NCBI RefSeq assembly: GCF_011516945.1
Contig: NZ_WOTH01000003.1
Coordinates: 62,001-126,000 of the forward strand
Direction: 5' to 3'
Origin: Acetobacter estunensis
GTDB taxonomy: Bacteria > Pseudomonadota > Alphaproteobacteria > Acetobacterales > Acetobacteraceae
Length of the DNA: 64,000 nt
The notes beneath the pieces are model-generated. The model saw only the letters and a list, made by a program, of their open reading frames with translations. It was not told the DNA's origin and ran no database searches. Of the stretch, positions 16,799 through 25,138 are shown in pieces. Position 1 is the stretch's first letter; every line of letters begins with the position of its first letter. Made by a program: the position numbers and the translations under genes.

Positions 16799-17797
16799 TC
16801 AGCCGAGAGGAGCGGGGAGGCGGAAGGTCACATTCTCTTCCTTCACCGTGCGCTCTTCGATCTTCAGTGTGTATCGGCGGGCCAGTTCTTCCACCATTTC
16901 CTGCACCAGTGCTTCCGGTGCCGAAGCGCCGGCTGTGATGCCCAGCGTCTGCACGCCGTCGAGCACCGACCAGTCGAGGGCGGCCAGCTTGGGTACAAGG
17001 AGCGCCCGCTTCGTGCCGGACCGCTCGGCCACTTCGCGCAGGCGCTGCGAATTGGAGGAGTTGGGCGAACCGATCACGATCACCAGATCGCATTCGGGCG
17101 CGATTTCCTTGACGGCTTCCTGGCGGTTCGTGGTGGCGTAGCAGATGTCCTCGCGCTTCGGTCCTTCGATCAGGGGAAAGCGCTCACGCAGAATTTCCAC
17201 GATCTCGGCGGTGTCGTCCACCGACAGGGTTGTCTGCGTGATGAAAGCGAGGCGCGTGGGGTCTTCCGGCTGGACCGTACGGGCTTCCTCGGCATCGTTG
17301 ATGAGCGTCACCGCTCCTGCGGGAAGCTGTCCCATCGTGCCGATGACTTCCGGGTGGCCGGCGTGGCCGATCATCAGGATATGGCGGCTCTCGGGACCGC
17401 CATTGGCGTAATGCCGTTCGGCCTCACGGTGAACCTTGGAGACGAGTGGGCAGGTCGCATCGAGATAGAGCAGGTTACGGCGTTCGGCCTCGGCGGGGAC
17501 GGTCTTGGGCACGCCGTGAGCGGAAAAGACGACATGGCCGTCTGCGGGCACCTCGTCGAGTTCCTCGACGAAGATTGCGCCCTTGGCTTCCAGTTCCTCG
17601 ACCACGGTGCGGTTGTGCACGATTTCGTGGCGGACATAGACGGGGGCGCCGTAGGCCCGGATGGCTTCTTCCACCACGCGGATGGCGCGATCCACTCCGG
17701 CGCAGAAACCGCGCGGACCGGCAAGCACGACGCGGAGCGCACGGGTCGAGTTGTCGGAGGTTTCGGAAGGAGAGGTGAGAGTGGACTGATCGGGCAT
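16799..17797 (-). CDS. ispH: 4-hydroxy-3-methylbut-2-enyl diphosphate reductase
   Basis: A 332-residue iron-sulfur enzyme that makes isopentenyl and dimethylallyl diphosphate in the last step of the MEP pathway. The three cluster-ligand cysteines are in [24 protein letters not shown] and [13 protein letters not shown] / [21 protein letters not shown]. The conserved active-site strand FSAHGVP and the substrate triplet region SPNSSNSQ are also present. The start at ATG 17795-17797 (MPDQSTLTS) with GGGGAA upstream is preferred; the frame continues to 17863 but that extension is not family-like. It heads the ispH-thrB-rnhA operon. Confidence 0.96.
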   Translation of the reverse strand: MPDQSTLTSPSETSDNSTRALRVVLAGPRGFCAGVDRAIRVVEEAIRAYGAPVYVRHEIVHNRTVVEELEAKGAIFVEELDEVPADGHVVFSAHGVPKTVPAEAERRNLLYLDATCPLVSKVHREAERHYANGGPESRHILMIGHAGHPEVIGTMGQLPAGAVTLINDAEEARTVQPEDPTRLAFITQTTLSVDDTAEIVEILRERFPLIEGPKREDICYATTNRQEAVKEIAPECDLVIVIGSPNSSNSQRLREVAERSGTKRALLVPKLAALDWSVLDGVQTLGITAGASAPEALVQEMVEELARRYTLKIEERTVKEENVTFRLPAPLG

Positions 17798-18189
17798 GCT
17801 GTTCCCCAGACTTTCTGGCGGCGAAGGGCCGAAGCACGCGCCGCTCCGACCAAGGTCGTACATTGGATTCGTCTCGCCCTACGCAAGACACGTCGTTCGT
17901 GCAAGCCGTATCATGACCTGCGTCATGGGTCACTTATGGCGGAAGTGGTCGGAGAAAGCGGTTGAAAATGTGGCGCGGAGAGGAATTCTCCGGCTGCCGG
18001 TTTGCGCAAACGCATTTCTGTCCGATACTCCACCCCCTGTCTCGTTCGATGACACGTTTCGCCTCGGTTGATGGAGGAGAGGCGTGTCATGCAAGTCTGG
18101 ATTGCCGCATGATTCGGTTCTCGTCCCTGTGTTCGCGCTTTTCCCGACCGTCGGCGCACCGGTCTTCTCCGAATCGCAGGTTGCCCCTG
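17798..18189. other. Intergenic region between ispH and a lipoprotein gene
   Basis: About 390 bases without a supported gene, presumably holding the divergent promoters. A perfect inverted repeat CATGAC-CTGC-GTCATG lies at 17912-17927 and could be an operator. The plus-strand frame of the lipoprotein is open from 17962, and a start at 18109 is possible, but that part has no family-like sequence. Confidence 0.4.
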
Positions 18190-18735
18190 ATGCGGTTTGC
18201 CGGTGTGGCCATGGCGCTCTCCCTGCCTCTGTGGCTTGTGGGATGCAGCGGTGAGGATGAAACGACTTTCGCGCCAAGCTGTCCGGCCATGCACATCCCG
18301 GCGGAAGTGGGCGATTATTACAATTACTCCGCCAAGGGGCCGAGCTTTAATCATCTTGTCACACATGCCAGCATCACGAAGCTTTCCGGGGACTGTCTGG
18401 CGGCCGGCAAGAAGACGCTGCGCACCCGCGTCGCTATCCGCATGCTTGTGCGTCGTGGACCGGGCGCTACCAGCGACGAGTTCGTGTTTCCGTGGTTCCT
18501 GGCCGTCGTCCACAACGACAAGATCGTGGGCAAGCATGTGTTCAGCCAGACGGTCACGTTCCCCAGCGGACAGGATGCCATGGCGGTGGACACCCGTCTC
18601 GTGACGGTGGATTTGCCGATCCGCCCCACGACCGATGCCAGCGATTATCATTTCGAGGTCGGCTTCCAGCTCAGCCATACCCAGTTGGCCTATAACCGTG
18701 AGCACGGCATCCTTGCGTCCTTCGACGCCCAATGA
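18190..18735 (+). CDS. Putative lipoprotein of unknown function
   Basis: A 181-residue protein from ATG 18190 (MRFAGVAMALSLPLWLVGC), which gives a textbook lipoprotein signal peptide with lipobox LVGC. The mature part begins SGEDETTFAPSC and contains an invariant-looking DYYNYSAKGPSFNHLVTHASI and a beta-rich remainder (VSKTVTFPSGQD-like strands). I do not recognise a Pfam-style domain, though such 150-180 residue lipoproteins occur widely in Acetobacteraceae. It should be anchored in the inner or outer membrane facing the periplasm. It precedes the GGT-like lipoprotein by 138 bases on the same strand. Confidence 0.7.
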   Translation: MRFAGVAMALSLPLWLVGCSGEDETTFAPSCPAMHIPAEVGDYYNYSAKGPSFNHLVTHASITKLSGDCLAAGKKTLRTRVAIRMLVRRGPGATSDEFVFPWFLAVVHNDKIVGKHVFSQTVTFPSGQDAMAVDTRLVTVDLPIRPTTDASDYHFEVGFQLSHTQLAYNREHGILASFDAQ

Positions 18736-18873
18736 TCCGGGTTCCCCCGATGCGTGCGTTGCCGCGTCGACGGAAGAAAGCTAACGGGGTAGTCATCTGT
18801 TTCCCGGCAAGCAGCCAGATCGGTTGGAATCTGCCTGCGGGCTGGCGAGTGAATCGTAGGGAGTGTCTGTCGC

Positions 18874-20412
18874 GTGCGTGAGCGTTCCGTGAGTTCTCGT
18901 CCTGCTGCGCGCGTGTCGGCGCGGGAGCGGTCTGTCTTGCGCCGTGGCGGCGTTTTGCGACGGGCAGGCGTTCTGCTGGCCATGACCGGCATGGTCTCCG
19001 GTTGCTCATGGATATTCGGCACCGATGACGGCAACAAGGGCGATGAAAAACCCGTCCTGTCGCTGTTCGGCAGCGGCTCGAAAATGATTTCGGGCTATGT
19101 CGGCAACGTGGTGGCGGACGAGCCTCAGGCGGCGCTTGCCGCCATGACGGTGCTTCAGCGCGGCGGTAATGCGGCCGATGCCGCCACCGCTCTTGGGCTT
19201 GCGCTCTCCGTGACTCTTCCTTCGCGTGCGTCGCTGGGGGCCGGTGGCGCATGTGTGGCATGGCGTCCGGGCGACCGTGACGGCGGCAAGGCCTTCCTGT
19301 TCCTGCCCACAGGCGATGCTCCGGCGGACCGGGTGCAGGGCACTACGGCCCATGCCGACCGTCCCGCCTCTGTTCCCATGCTGGCCCGTGGCCTGTTCCT
19401 GATGCAGCTCAGTCATGGCAGTGTCGATTTCGCGGAACTGACACGTCCAGCCATCCAGTTGGCCCGCAACGGAATCGAAGTGGGCAGCCAGCTTGCCGCC
19501 GATCTGGATGTCGTGCAGTCGCCTCTGCTGGCAGATGAAGGGGCGCGAAAGATTTTCGCGCGACCCAACGGCACGGTCATGAAAGCGGGAGACATGCTGC
19601 TCCAGCGCTATCTGGCGGGGACGCTGGAACGTATTCGTTCGGCCGGGCCGGGTGACCTCTACACAGGCTCTCTCGCGCAGGTTGTGATTTCCGCCAACGC
19701 GACGACGGGAGCGGGCTTGACCATGGCTGGAATGCGGACATCTGTGCCTGTGGTGGCCACACCGCTGACCGTCACTGTCGGGGAGATGCAGGTTTCCTTC
19801 GTGCCGCCTCCCGCCGATGGGGGTTACGGTATGGCGGTGGCATGGAAAGCGCTCATGAATGGGCGTTCGTCTTCCGATCTCGGGCGTCAGGCTGTTGCGG
19901 GCTGGCGTGCCAGCGAGGCCAAGGCGTCCGTGGGTACGTTGACGGCCCGGGCGCAGAGCCTGCTTCAGTCCGGGCATATTCCAACGGGTGGCGGCAGCCT
20001 GCCCGATCTTCCGGCCTCCACTTCCTTTGCCGTGGCGGACCGGAAAGGAGGCGCAGTCGCGTGCGCCATCAGCATGGACAATCTGTTCGGGACGGGACGG
20101 GTGGCCGGTTCCACAGGGATCGTGCTGGGGGCATCGGCCCTGCATCGTCCACGTCCAATACTGTCGGCGGCTATCGCGCATGAGGATGGTCGTTTTCTTG
20201 CTACGGCCACGGCGTCCGGTCAGGCCGATGCGGCAGATGCCGCCGCCGCCGCGTTGGCGAATGGTTTGCATGGACAGATCAAGGCGACCACGTCCATGGG
20301 GCGGGCTAACGTAATCGCCTGTCGTGGCGGCCTGCCCGGTGATGGACGACGTTGCCAGAGTTGGGTCGATCCGCGCGGCTCGGGGTATGGCACAGGCGCG
20401 ACACAGGATTGA
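18874..20412 (+). CDS. Gamma-glutamyltransferase-fold lipoprotein, probably catalytically altered
   Basis: A 512-residue protein with a hydrophobic leader ending in MTGMVSGCSWIFG, a likely lipobox. The body matches the Ntn-hydrolase gamma-glutamyltranspeptidase family: VVADEPQAALAAMTVLQRGG, AADAATALGLALSVTLP, GAGGACVAW, and the small-subunit start SFAVADRKGGAVACAIS plus LFGTGRVAGSTGIVLG. Active-site differences stand out. The autoprocessing threonine position reads Ser382 (STSFAVAD, versus TTHYSVVD in E. coli), the substrate arginine region FREMAP is FLPTGDAP, and the GSPGGS oxyanion segment reads TATASGQ. It is also shorter than the usual 550-580 residues. It may be a binding protein rather than a peptidase. 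Confidence 0.82.
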   Translation: MRERSVSSRPAARVSARERSVLRRGGVLRRAGVLLAMTGMVSGCSWIFGTDDGNKGDEKPVLSLFGSGSKMISGYVGNVVADEPQAALAAMTVLQRGGNAADAATALGLALSVTLPSRASLGAGGACVAWRPGDRDGGKAFLFLPTGDAPADRVQGTTAHADRPASVPMLARGLFLMQLSHGSVDFAELTRPAIQLARNGIEVGSQLAADLDVVQSPLLADEGARKIFARPNGTVMKAGDMLLQRYLAGTLERIRSAGPGDLYTGSLAQVVISANATTGAGLTMAGMRTSVPVVATPLTVTVGEMQVSFVPPPADGGYGMAVAWKALMNGRSSSDLGRQAVAGWRASEAKASVGTLTARAQSLLQSGHIPTGGGSLPDLPASTSFAVADRKGGAVACAISMDNLFGTGRVAGSTGIVLGASALHRPRPILSAAIAHEDGRFLATATASGQADAADAAAAALANGLHGQIKATTSMGRANVIACRGGLPGDGRRCQSWVDPRGSGYGTGATQD

Positions 20413-20432
20413 ACCTGCGTGGAGGCGGAGGT

Positions 20433-21203
20433 TCATCCTCCGCCAAAGCTGCGGACAAGACTGCCGGCCATTAACTGCCAGCCGTCGATCATCACGAAAA
20501 AGATCAGCTTGAACGGCAACGAGATGGTGGTTGGCGGCAGCATCATCATGCCCAGACTCATGAGCACGGTGGATACGACAATGTCGATCACGAGAAAGGG
20601 CAGATAGAGCAGGAAGCCCATCTCGAATCCGCGGCGCAGTTCCCCGATCATGAAGGCGGGCATCAGGACGCGCCACGGTGTGTCGGCGGCATTGGCAGGG
20701 GGCGGCACGTTGGCCAGATGCGTGAAGGTCGCGAGATCGGCAGGCCGAGCATTGGCGAGCATGAAGTGATGAAAGGGTTCGGCGGCTGCGCGCAAGCCGT
20801 CCATTTCGCTGACATGTCCCTCCATCAGCGGCTGGATTCCTGCCCGCCATGACTGTTCGAATGTGGGCTGCATGACAAAGAGCGTCAGGAACAGCGCCAG
20901 ACCGATCAGCACGGTGTTCGGTGGCGTGCCCTGTGCGCCGATGGCGCTGCGCAGCAGCGAGAGCACGATGATGATTCGCGTGAAGGCCGTGACCATCACC
21001 AGCAGGCTGGGCGCCAGAGAAAGAACTGTAATGAGCGCGGAAAGCTGGATCAGGCGGCTGGTCGTGCCCGGTCCGCCGTTCTGCCCAAGATCGACGCTGA
21101 GCGACTGCGCATGAGCCGCAAAAGGAAAGAACAGAGCGGCAAGCAGAAGTGCTGAGCCGGTTGTTGCCAGAATCAGACGACGCGCAGAGGAAAGGCGCTT
21201 CAT
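20433..21203 (-). CDS. fliP: Flagellar type III export gate protein FliP
   Basis: A 256-residue inner membrane protein with a cleavable signal peptide (LILATTGSALLLAALFFPFAAHA) and four transmembrane helices. Hallmarks are VVMVTAFTRIIIVLSLLRSA, GTPPNTVLIGLALFLTLFVM, the methionine/phenylalanine gate region and the C-terminal MSLGMMMLPPTTISLPFKL. FliP forms the pentameric core of the export pore with FliQ and FliR, both encoded 1.5-3.5 kb away on the other strand. Its start overlaps the fliO stop by 4 bases, so fliO-fliP are coupled. It converges on the GGT-like gene. Confidence 0.98.
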   Translation of the reverse strand: MKRLSSARRLILATTGSALLLAALFFPFAAHAQSLSVDLGQNGGPGTTSRLIQLSALITVLSLAPSLLVMVTAFTRIIIVLSLLRSAIGAQGTPPNTVLIGLALFLTLFVMQPTFEQSWRAGIQPLMEGHVSEMDGLRAAAEPFHHFMLANARPADLATFTHLANVPPPANAADTPWRVLMPAFMIGELRRGFEMGFLLYLPFLVIDIVVSTVLMSLGMMMLPPTTISLPFKLIFFVMIDGWQLMAGSLVRSFGGG

Positions 21204-21484
21204 GGCGCGTCTCCCGGGTGTGTCTGTTCAGGCAACCACCCCACCACGACATCTGAAGCACCGCCCGTCAGCAGGAGAAGGCGTCGTCCTTCACAGGACA
21301 CCAGAGAAAGCCGACGGCGCGAATCGAGGGTCAGTGTCTCTTCCAGACCGAGTGCGCCCTTGCGACGGCGCGGCGTGCCGATGCCCAGTCGAGCCGCCAC
21401 CTGCCATCCGTAGCGGCTGAGCAGGATCATCGCGAGGACGGCGATGAGGGCGAGGGCGGCGGACAGGATGTCGTGGGAAGCCAT
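21200..21484 (-). CDS. fliO: Flagellar biosynthesis protein FliO
   Basis: A 94-residue protein (from ATG 21484, MASHDILSAALALIAVLAMI) with one N-terminal transmembrane helix and a short cytoplasmic domain LEETLTLDSRRRLSLVSCEGRRLLLLTGG, the FliO signature. FliO helps assemble the FliP pore ring. Longer starts at 21496 and 21523 are in frame, but they add only a hydrophilic stub before the helix. Low sequence conservation is normal for the family; placement directly upstream of fliP supports the call. Confidence 0.82.
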   Translation of the reverse strand: MASHDILSAALALIAVLAMILLSRYGWQVAARLGIGTPRRRKGALGLEETLTLDSRRRLSLVSCEGRRLLLLTGGASDVVVGWLPEQTHPGDAP

Positions 21485-21695
21485 AAGCGGGCGCATTCCA
21501 TGATGCGTTGCGGACGGCCTCACATTTGCGGCGGAAAAGTAAACAACGTCTTTATGAGATGTCTTTTCGACCTCGCCGTAAACGAATGTGCTGTTTCGGC
21601 GGTTGCCTTAACCATATCGCAGTCTTTGCGCGTTCATTTCTGCGGGAGCGCATCGGCATTGTCGTCGGTGCCGTTGGATGGTTCAGGACTGAGAC

Positions 21696-22091
21696 ATGAT
21701 GGATCCCTCACGTCCCGCTACGGGCGGCGTCGATATCTTCGGGTTGTCGCAGCGGCGAATGCAGTGGCTGGAGCAGCGCGAGCAGACACTGGCGTCCAAC
21801 ATCGCCAATGCGGATACGCCGGATTATGTGGCTTCCGATATGACACCTTTTGAAAGCGCGCTGGCGGAGTTCGATGTCGGACTGACCACAACGTCTTCGC
21901 GTCATATCCCCATGGCGGCAAAACGTCGTGCCCGCACCGAGAGTTCGGATGGTGAGCGTTCCCCGGATGGCAATGGCGTTTCGCTGGAGACGCAGATGCA
22001 ACTGGTGGCCGAGACCAGCGATCAGCAGCGTCTGGCAACGAGTGTCTATTCCACCTACCGCACCATGTTGAACAACGTGCTCGGGAAATAA
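21696..22091 (+). CDS. flgB: Flagellar proximal rod protein FlgB
   Basis: A 131-residue rod protein. The N-terminal helix with MQWLEQREQTLASNIANADTPDYVASDMTPFE is the standard flagellar rod/hook signature, and the C-terminal VAETSDQQRLATSVYSTYRTML is the matching helix. FlgB sits at the base of the rod and is exported by the flagellar type III system. It heads flgB-flgC-fliE-fliQ-fliR-flhB on the plus strand, divergent from fliO-fliP with about 210 bases between for the promoters. Confidence 0.97.
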   Translation: MMDPSRPATGGVDIFGLSQRRMQWLEQREQTLASNIANADTPDYVASDMTPFESALAEFDVGLTTTSSRHIPMAAKRRARTESSDGERSPDGNGVSLETQMQLVAETSDQQRLATSVYSTYRTMLNNVLGK

Positions 22092-22106
22092 CGTCAGGAC
22101 ATCAGG

Positions 22107-22514
22107 ATGGATATCAACTCAACCTTGTCCGTTTCCGCAGCGGGCATGCAGGCGCAATCCGATCGGCTGCGTGTTGTTGCGGAAAATCTGGCCAATCAGG
22201 ACACGACGGGCTCGACACCCGGTGCCGATCCCTATCGCCGCAAGACCATCACGTTCGAGAATGTCATCGACCACGAAACGGGTGTTTCCAAAGTGCGTGT
22301 GAAGAAAGTCGGCAAGGATATGTCGGATTTCGAACAGCGCTACGATCCGGCAAACCCGGCGGCGGACAAGCGCGGCTATGTAAAAACCCCGAACGTGAAC
22401 ACGATGGTGGAGGTTGTGGATTCCCATGAGGCACAGCGTTCCTATGAGGCCAACCTCAACACGTTCCAGACAACCCGTTCCATGATTACCCGGACGATTG
22501 ATCTCCTGAAATGA
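22107..22514 (+). CDS. flgC: Flagellar proximal rod protein FlgC
   Basis: A 135-residue rod protein with the FlgC N-terminus (LSVSAAGMQAQSDRLRVVAENLANQDTTG), PYRRKTITF, the conserved YDPANPAADKRGYVKTPNVN and a C-terminal EVVDSHEAQRSYEANLNTF. It assembles next to FlgB in the rod. It starts 15 bases after flgB, and its end overlaps the fliE start by 4 bases. Regular length, all family landmarks intact. Confidence 0.98.
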   Translation: MDINSTLSVSAAGMQAQSDRLRVVAENLANQDTTGSTPGADPYRRKTITFENVIDHETGVSKVRVKKVGKDMSDFEQRYDPANPAADKRGYVKTPNVNTMVEVVDSHEAQRSYEANLNTFQTTRSMITRTIDLLK

Positions 22515-22828
22515 TGATTTCTTCTTCGAAAGCGGCCGCAGCCTATTCGCGGACCCAGTCGGCCCTCTCCACCTCCGGAGCCGATGCTTCCGTATCCGGG
22601 AGCACGGAAGCGACTGGTTTTGGGGATGCTCTGCAAAGTGCCATTGATGGCGTCGTCAATACGGGCGAACAGGCGGAAGCAAAGGCCGCAACCGGTCTGC
22701 ATGGACAGGGCAATCTGACGGACATCGTTACGTCGGTCTCGCAGGCTCAGATCGTCATGCAGACGGCATCCACTGTGCGCGACCGTGTCATTCAGTCTTA
22801 TCAGGACATCATGCGTATGACGATCTGA
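22511..22828 (+). CDS. fliE: Flagellar hook-basal body protein FliE
   Basis: A 105-residue protein with the FliE C-terminal domain: FGDALQSAIDGVVNTGEQAEAKA, DIVTSVSQAQIVMQTASTVRDRVIQSYQDIMRM. FliE joins the MS ring to the rod. The N-terminal 35 residues are low-complexity serine/alanine-rich, as is usual. Start overlaps flgC by 4 bases. A short inverted repeat (TTCCTG/CAGGAA, 22840-22856) follows the stop, before fliQ. Confidence 0.95.
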   Translation: MMISSSKAAAAYSRTQSALSTSGADASVSGSTEATGFGDALQSAIDGVVNTGEQAEAKAATGLHGQGNLTDIVTSVSQAQIVMQTASTVRDRVIQSYQDIMRMTI

Positions 22829-22867
22829 GGAGTTTTTTCTTCCTGCATTACAGGAAAAGGTATTTTT

Positions 22868-23140
22868 ATGAATTCAATTGATGTGGCGCACATTCTGCGC
22901 GAAACGCTTTTCGTGGCTGTAAAGGTTGGTGCGCCCAGTCTGATTGCAGCCATGGGGGCTGGCCTTCTGGTCTCGATCCTGCAAGCCGTGACGCAGATTA
23001 ACGAATCCACTTTGGCGTTTCTGCCGAAATTTCTAGCGTCCATGGCCGCTCTCCTGTTCGGCGGCTCGTTCATGTATTCGACTCTTCTGGCCTACACACG
23101 CTACATTTTTGATCAGGTCATTGTGGCCGGGGCATCTTGA
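22868..23140 (+). CDS. fliQ: Flagellar export gate protein FliQ
   Basis: A 90-residue two-helix inner membrane protein, EVKVGAPSLIAAMGAGLLVSILQAVTQINESTLAFLPKFLA being the conserved core (VTQINE and T.LAFLPK). Four FliQ copies wrap the FliP-FliR pore. The stop overlaps the TTG start of fliR by 2-4 bases. It is the only gene of the set preceded by a spacer with a small hairpin; nothing else unusual. Confidence 0.97.
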   Translation: MNSIDVAHILRETLFVAVKVGAPSLIAAMGAGLLVSILQAVTQINESTLAFLPKFLASMAALLFGGSFMYSTLLAYTRYIFDQVIVAGAS

Positions 23141-23934
23141 ACGCTGAAACCGCCACTCTGATTGCGCATCTTCCCACATGGATGGTGGTGTTCATGGTCA
23201 TTTTGTGCCGGGTTGCGGCGCTGGTGATCACCATGCCGGGGCTGAATTCGCAGTCGGCGCCGACACGTGTGCGGGCGGCGTTTGCCATTGGCGTGAGTTT
23301 TCTGCTTTTCCCTTTGTTGTTGCCGCGGTTTGAAGGAGCATCGTCGGACGATGTGCTCAATCCGGCGCGTCTTATCGTGTTCATCGCCTCGGAAGTTATC
23401 TGTGGAGGATTGATTGGCTGGCTTGCGCAGTTGATGTTGCAGTCGTTTCCCGTGGCAGCCCAGATCATTTCAACTTTCATAGGCCTTTCAAATGTCCTCC
23501 AGCCGGATCCGGAACTGGGGGCGCAGAGTACGCCGCTGAGTCATGTGGCCGAACTTCTGATGACGGTCACGGTGTTCGCGGCGGATCTTTATGTGTTGCC
23601 TTTGCATGCGCTGGTGGGAAGCTACGACGTGTTCCCTCCGGGGCATTTTCCATTGATGGGAGATGTGGCCCACAGTGTGACGCAGGCAACGGGGGGCATG
23701 TTTCTTCTGGCGTTCCAGCTTGCGATGCCATTCGTGCTGATCGGCACCATCTGGCCGATCATGCTCGGTTTGCTGAGCCGTTTTACGCCCGGCTTGCAGG
23801 TGTACATGCTCGCCATGCCGGCTCAGATTCTGGGAGGCATTCTGCTTTTCGCGCTTTTGCTTGGCACCATGCTGGGAACCTGGAGCAATGGGGTGGACGC
23901 AGCTCTGCAAGGATTGCCGGGTGGAGGAGGCTAA
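23137..23934 (+). CDS. fliR: Flagellar export gate protein FliR
   Basis: A 265-residue inner membrane protein with six or so hydrophobic segments. FliR landmarks include FCRVAALVITMPGLNSQSAPTRVR (PG motif), ASEVICGGLIGWLAQLM and LALPFVLIGTIWPIMLGLLSR, with MPAQILGGIL near the end. It forms the pore with FliP and FliQ. The TTG start at 23137 overlaps the fliQ stop, making it translationally coupled. The next gene flhB begins 55 bases later. Confidence 0.96.
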   Translation: MNAETATLIAHLPTWMVVFMVILCRVAALVITMPGLNSQSAPTRVRAAFAIGVSFLLFPLLLPRFEGASSDDVLNPARLIVFIASEVICGGLIGWLAQLMLQSFPVAAQIISTFIGLSNVLQPDPELGAQSTPLSHVAELLMTVTVFAADLYVLPLHALVGSYDVFPPGHFPLMGDVAHSVTQATGGMFLLAFQLAMPFVLIGTIWPIMLGLLSRFTPGLQVYMLAMPAQILGGILLFALLLGTMLGTWSNGVDAALQGLPGGGG

Positions 23935-23989
23935 ATGCCGAGCGTTTTCCCAACTCTGCATCGGGTGAAGCTGGGCTGGATGATCATCC

Positions 23990-25075
23990 GTGGCTGATTC
24001 CGATACTGGCGATACGACGGAAGCCCCGACTGGGCGGCGGCTGGAACGCGCCCGGGAACAGGGAAATATTGCGCAGTCACGGGAGTTGCATCTTTTCTCT
24101 GGGCTTGGACTGGCCACTCTCGTTCTGACCATGGCGATGCCGGCGGGTGTGCGTGAGTTCATTCATGAAATGAGCGCCCTGCTCGACAATGCGGGCGAAG
24201 TACGTCTCGATCCGCCTACGGTCGGGCATGTTCTTACGCACTGCCTTCATCTTCTCGTGGTGCTGGCCTTCCCTGTTGTCGCCGCGACGGCCGCCGGTGG
24301 TGTGGCGACCGCGCTGCTTCAATCGGGCTTTCTGGTGCGCATGGAAGCGTTGGTTCCCGATATCGGTCGTCTCAATCCATTGAAGGGACTCAAGAAGATA
24401 TTCGGCGTCACGAATCTCGTGGAGGCCGCGAAATCCATTGCCAAGATCATCATCTTTTCCGCCATTCTCTACGGAATCGTGCGCGATACGCTGGCTCTCG
24501 CACCCGGAGCCATGGGATGGTCGCCTGAGCGTCTGGCCCGTGAACTCTCGGCTCTGGTGGTGCGCACGCTCGGCGCGGTGCTGATCGTGCAGGTCATTAT
24601 CGTGGTCCTCGATGAAGCCTGGACGCGGTACAAGCGGCTTCAGGATCTCAAAATGAGCCGCCATGACATCAAGGAGGAAATGAAGGAGAGCGAGGGCGAT
24701 CCGCATATACGCGCCAAACTTAAGCAGATGCGCATGCAGCGGACACGCAAGCGCGTGCGCGAGGCCGTCCGTTCCGCGACGGTGGTGGTGACCAACCCGA
24801 CCCATTACGCCGTGGCTCTGGCCTACGAACCCGGCTCAGCGGGTGCGCCGCGTATCGTGGCGAAAGGTGCGGATGAACTGGCCGCGCGCATCAGGGAGTT
24901 TGCGTGGGAGGAAAAGGTGCCGATTGTCTCGAACCCACCGCTGGCCCGTTCGCTCTACCAACTGCCCGAAGACACCGAAATTCCGTATGATTATTTCCAG
25001 GCCGTGGCCGCCGTCATCGCCTATGTATGGCGCCTTAAAAAACCGGCCGGGGGCGGGAGCCCACCTGTCATGTAA
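23990..25075 (+). CDS. flhB: Flagellar export switch protein FlhB
   Basis: A 361-residue protein starting at GTG 23990. Residues 5-30 carry the EAPTGRRLERAREQGNIAQSREL signature, followed by four transmembrane helices and a cytoplasmic domain with the autocleavage site NPTH at residues 269-272 (VVTNPTHYAVALAYE). Cleavage between Asn and Pro switches export from rod/hook to filament substrates. The conserved LARSLYQLPEDTEIPYDYFQAVAAVIAYVW C-terminus is complete. Last gene of the flagellar run. Confidence 0.98.
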   Translation: MADSDTGDTTEAPTGRRLERAREQGNIAQSRELHLFSGLGLATLVLTMAMPAGVREFIHEMSALLDNAGEVRLDPPTVGHVLTHCLHLLVVLAFPVVAATAAGGVATALLQSGFLVRMEALVPDIGRLNPLKGLKKIFGVTNLVEAAKSIAKIIIFSAILYGIVRDTLALAPGAMGWSPERLARELSALVVRTLGAVLIVQVIIVVLDEAWTRYKRLQDLKMSRHDIKEEMKESEGDPHIRAKLKQMRMQRTRKRVREAVRSATVVVTNPTHYAVALAYEPGSAGAPRIVAKGADELAARIREFAWEEKVPIVSNPPLARSLYQLPEDTEIPYDYFQAVAAVIAYVWRLKKPAGGGSPPVM

Positions 25076-25138
25076 GGTCCGCCCGCCTTGCCGGATGCGG
25101 CGTTCCGGGGTCATGAGCGGGGTGAGGTGATTACAGGA

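Noticed and set aside
19006-21261. 751-codon minus-strand frame opposite the GGT-like gene and overlapping fliP
   Set aside because: Cys/His/Arg-rich with no domain; both real genes explain the region.
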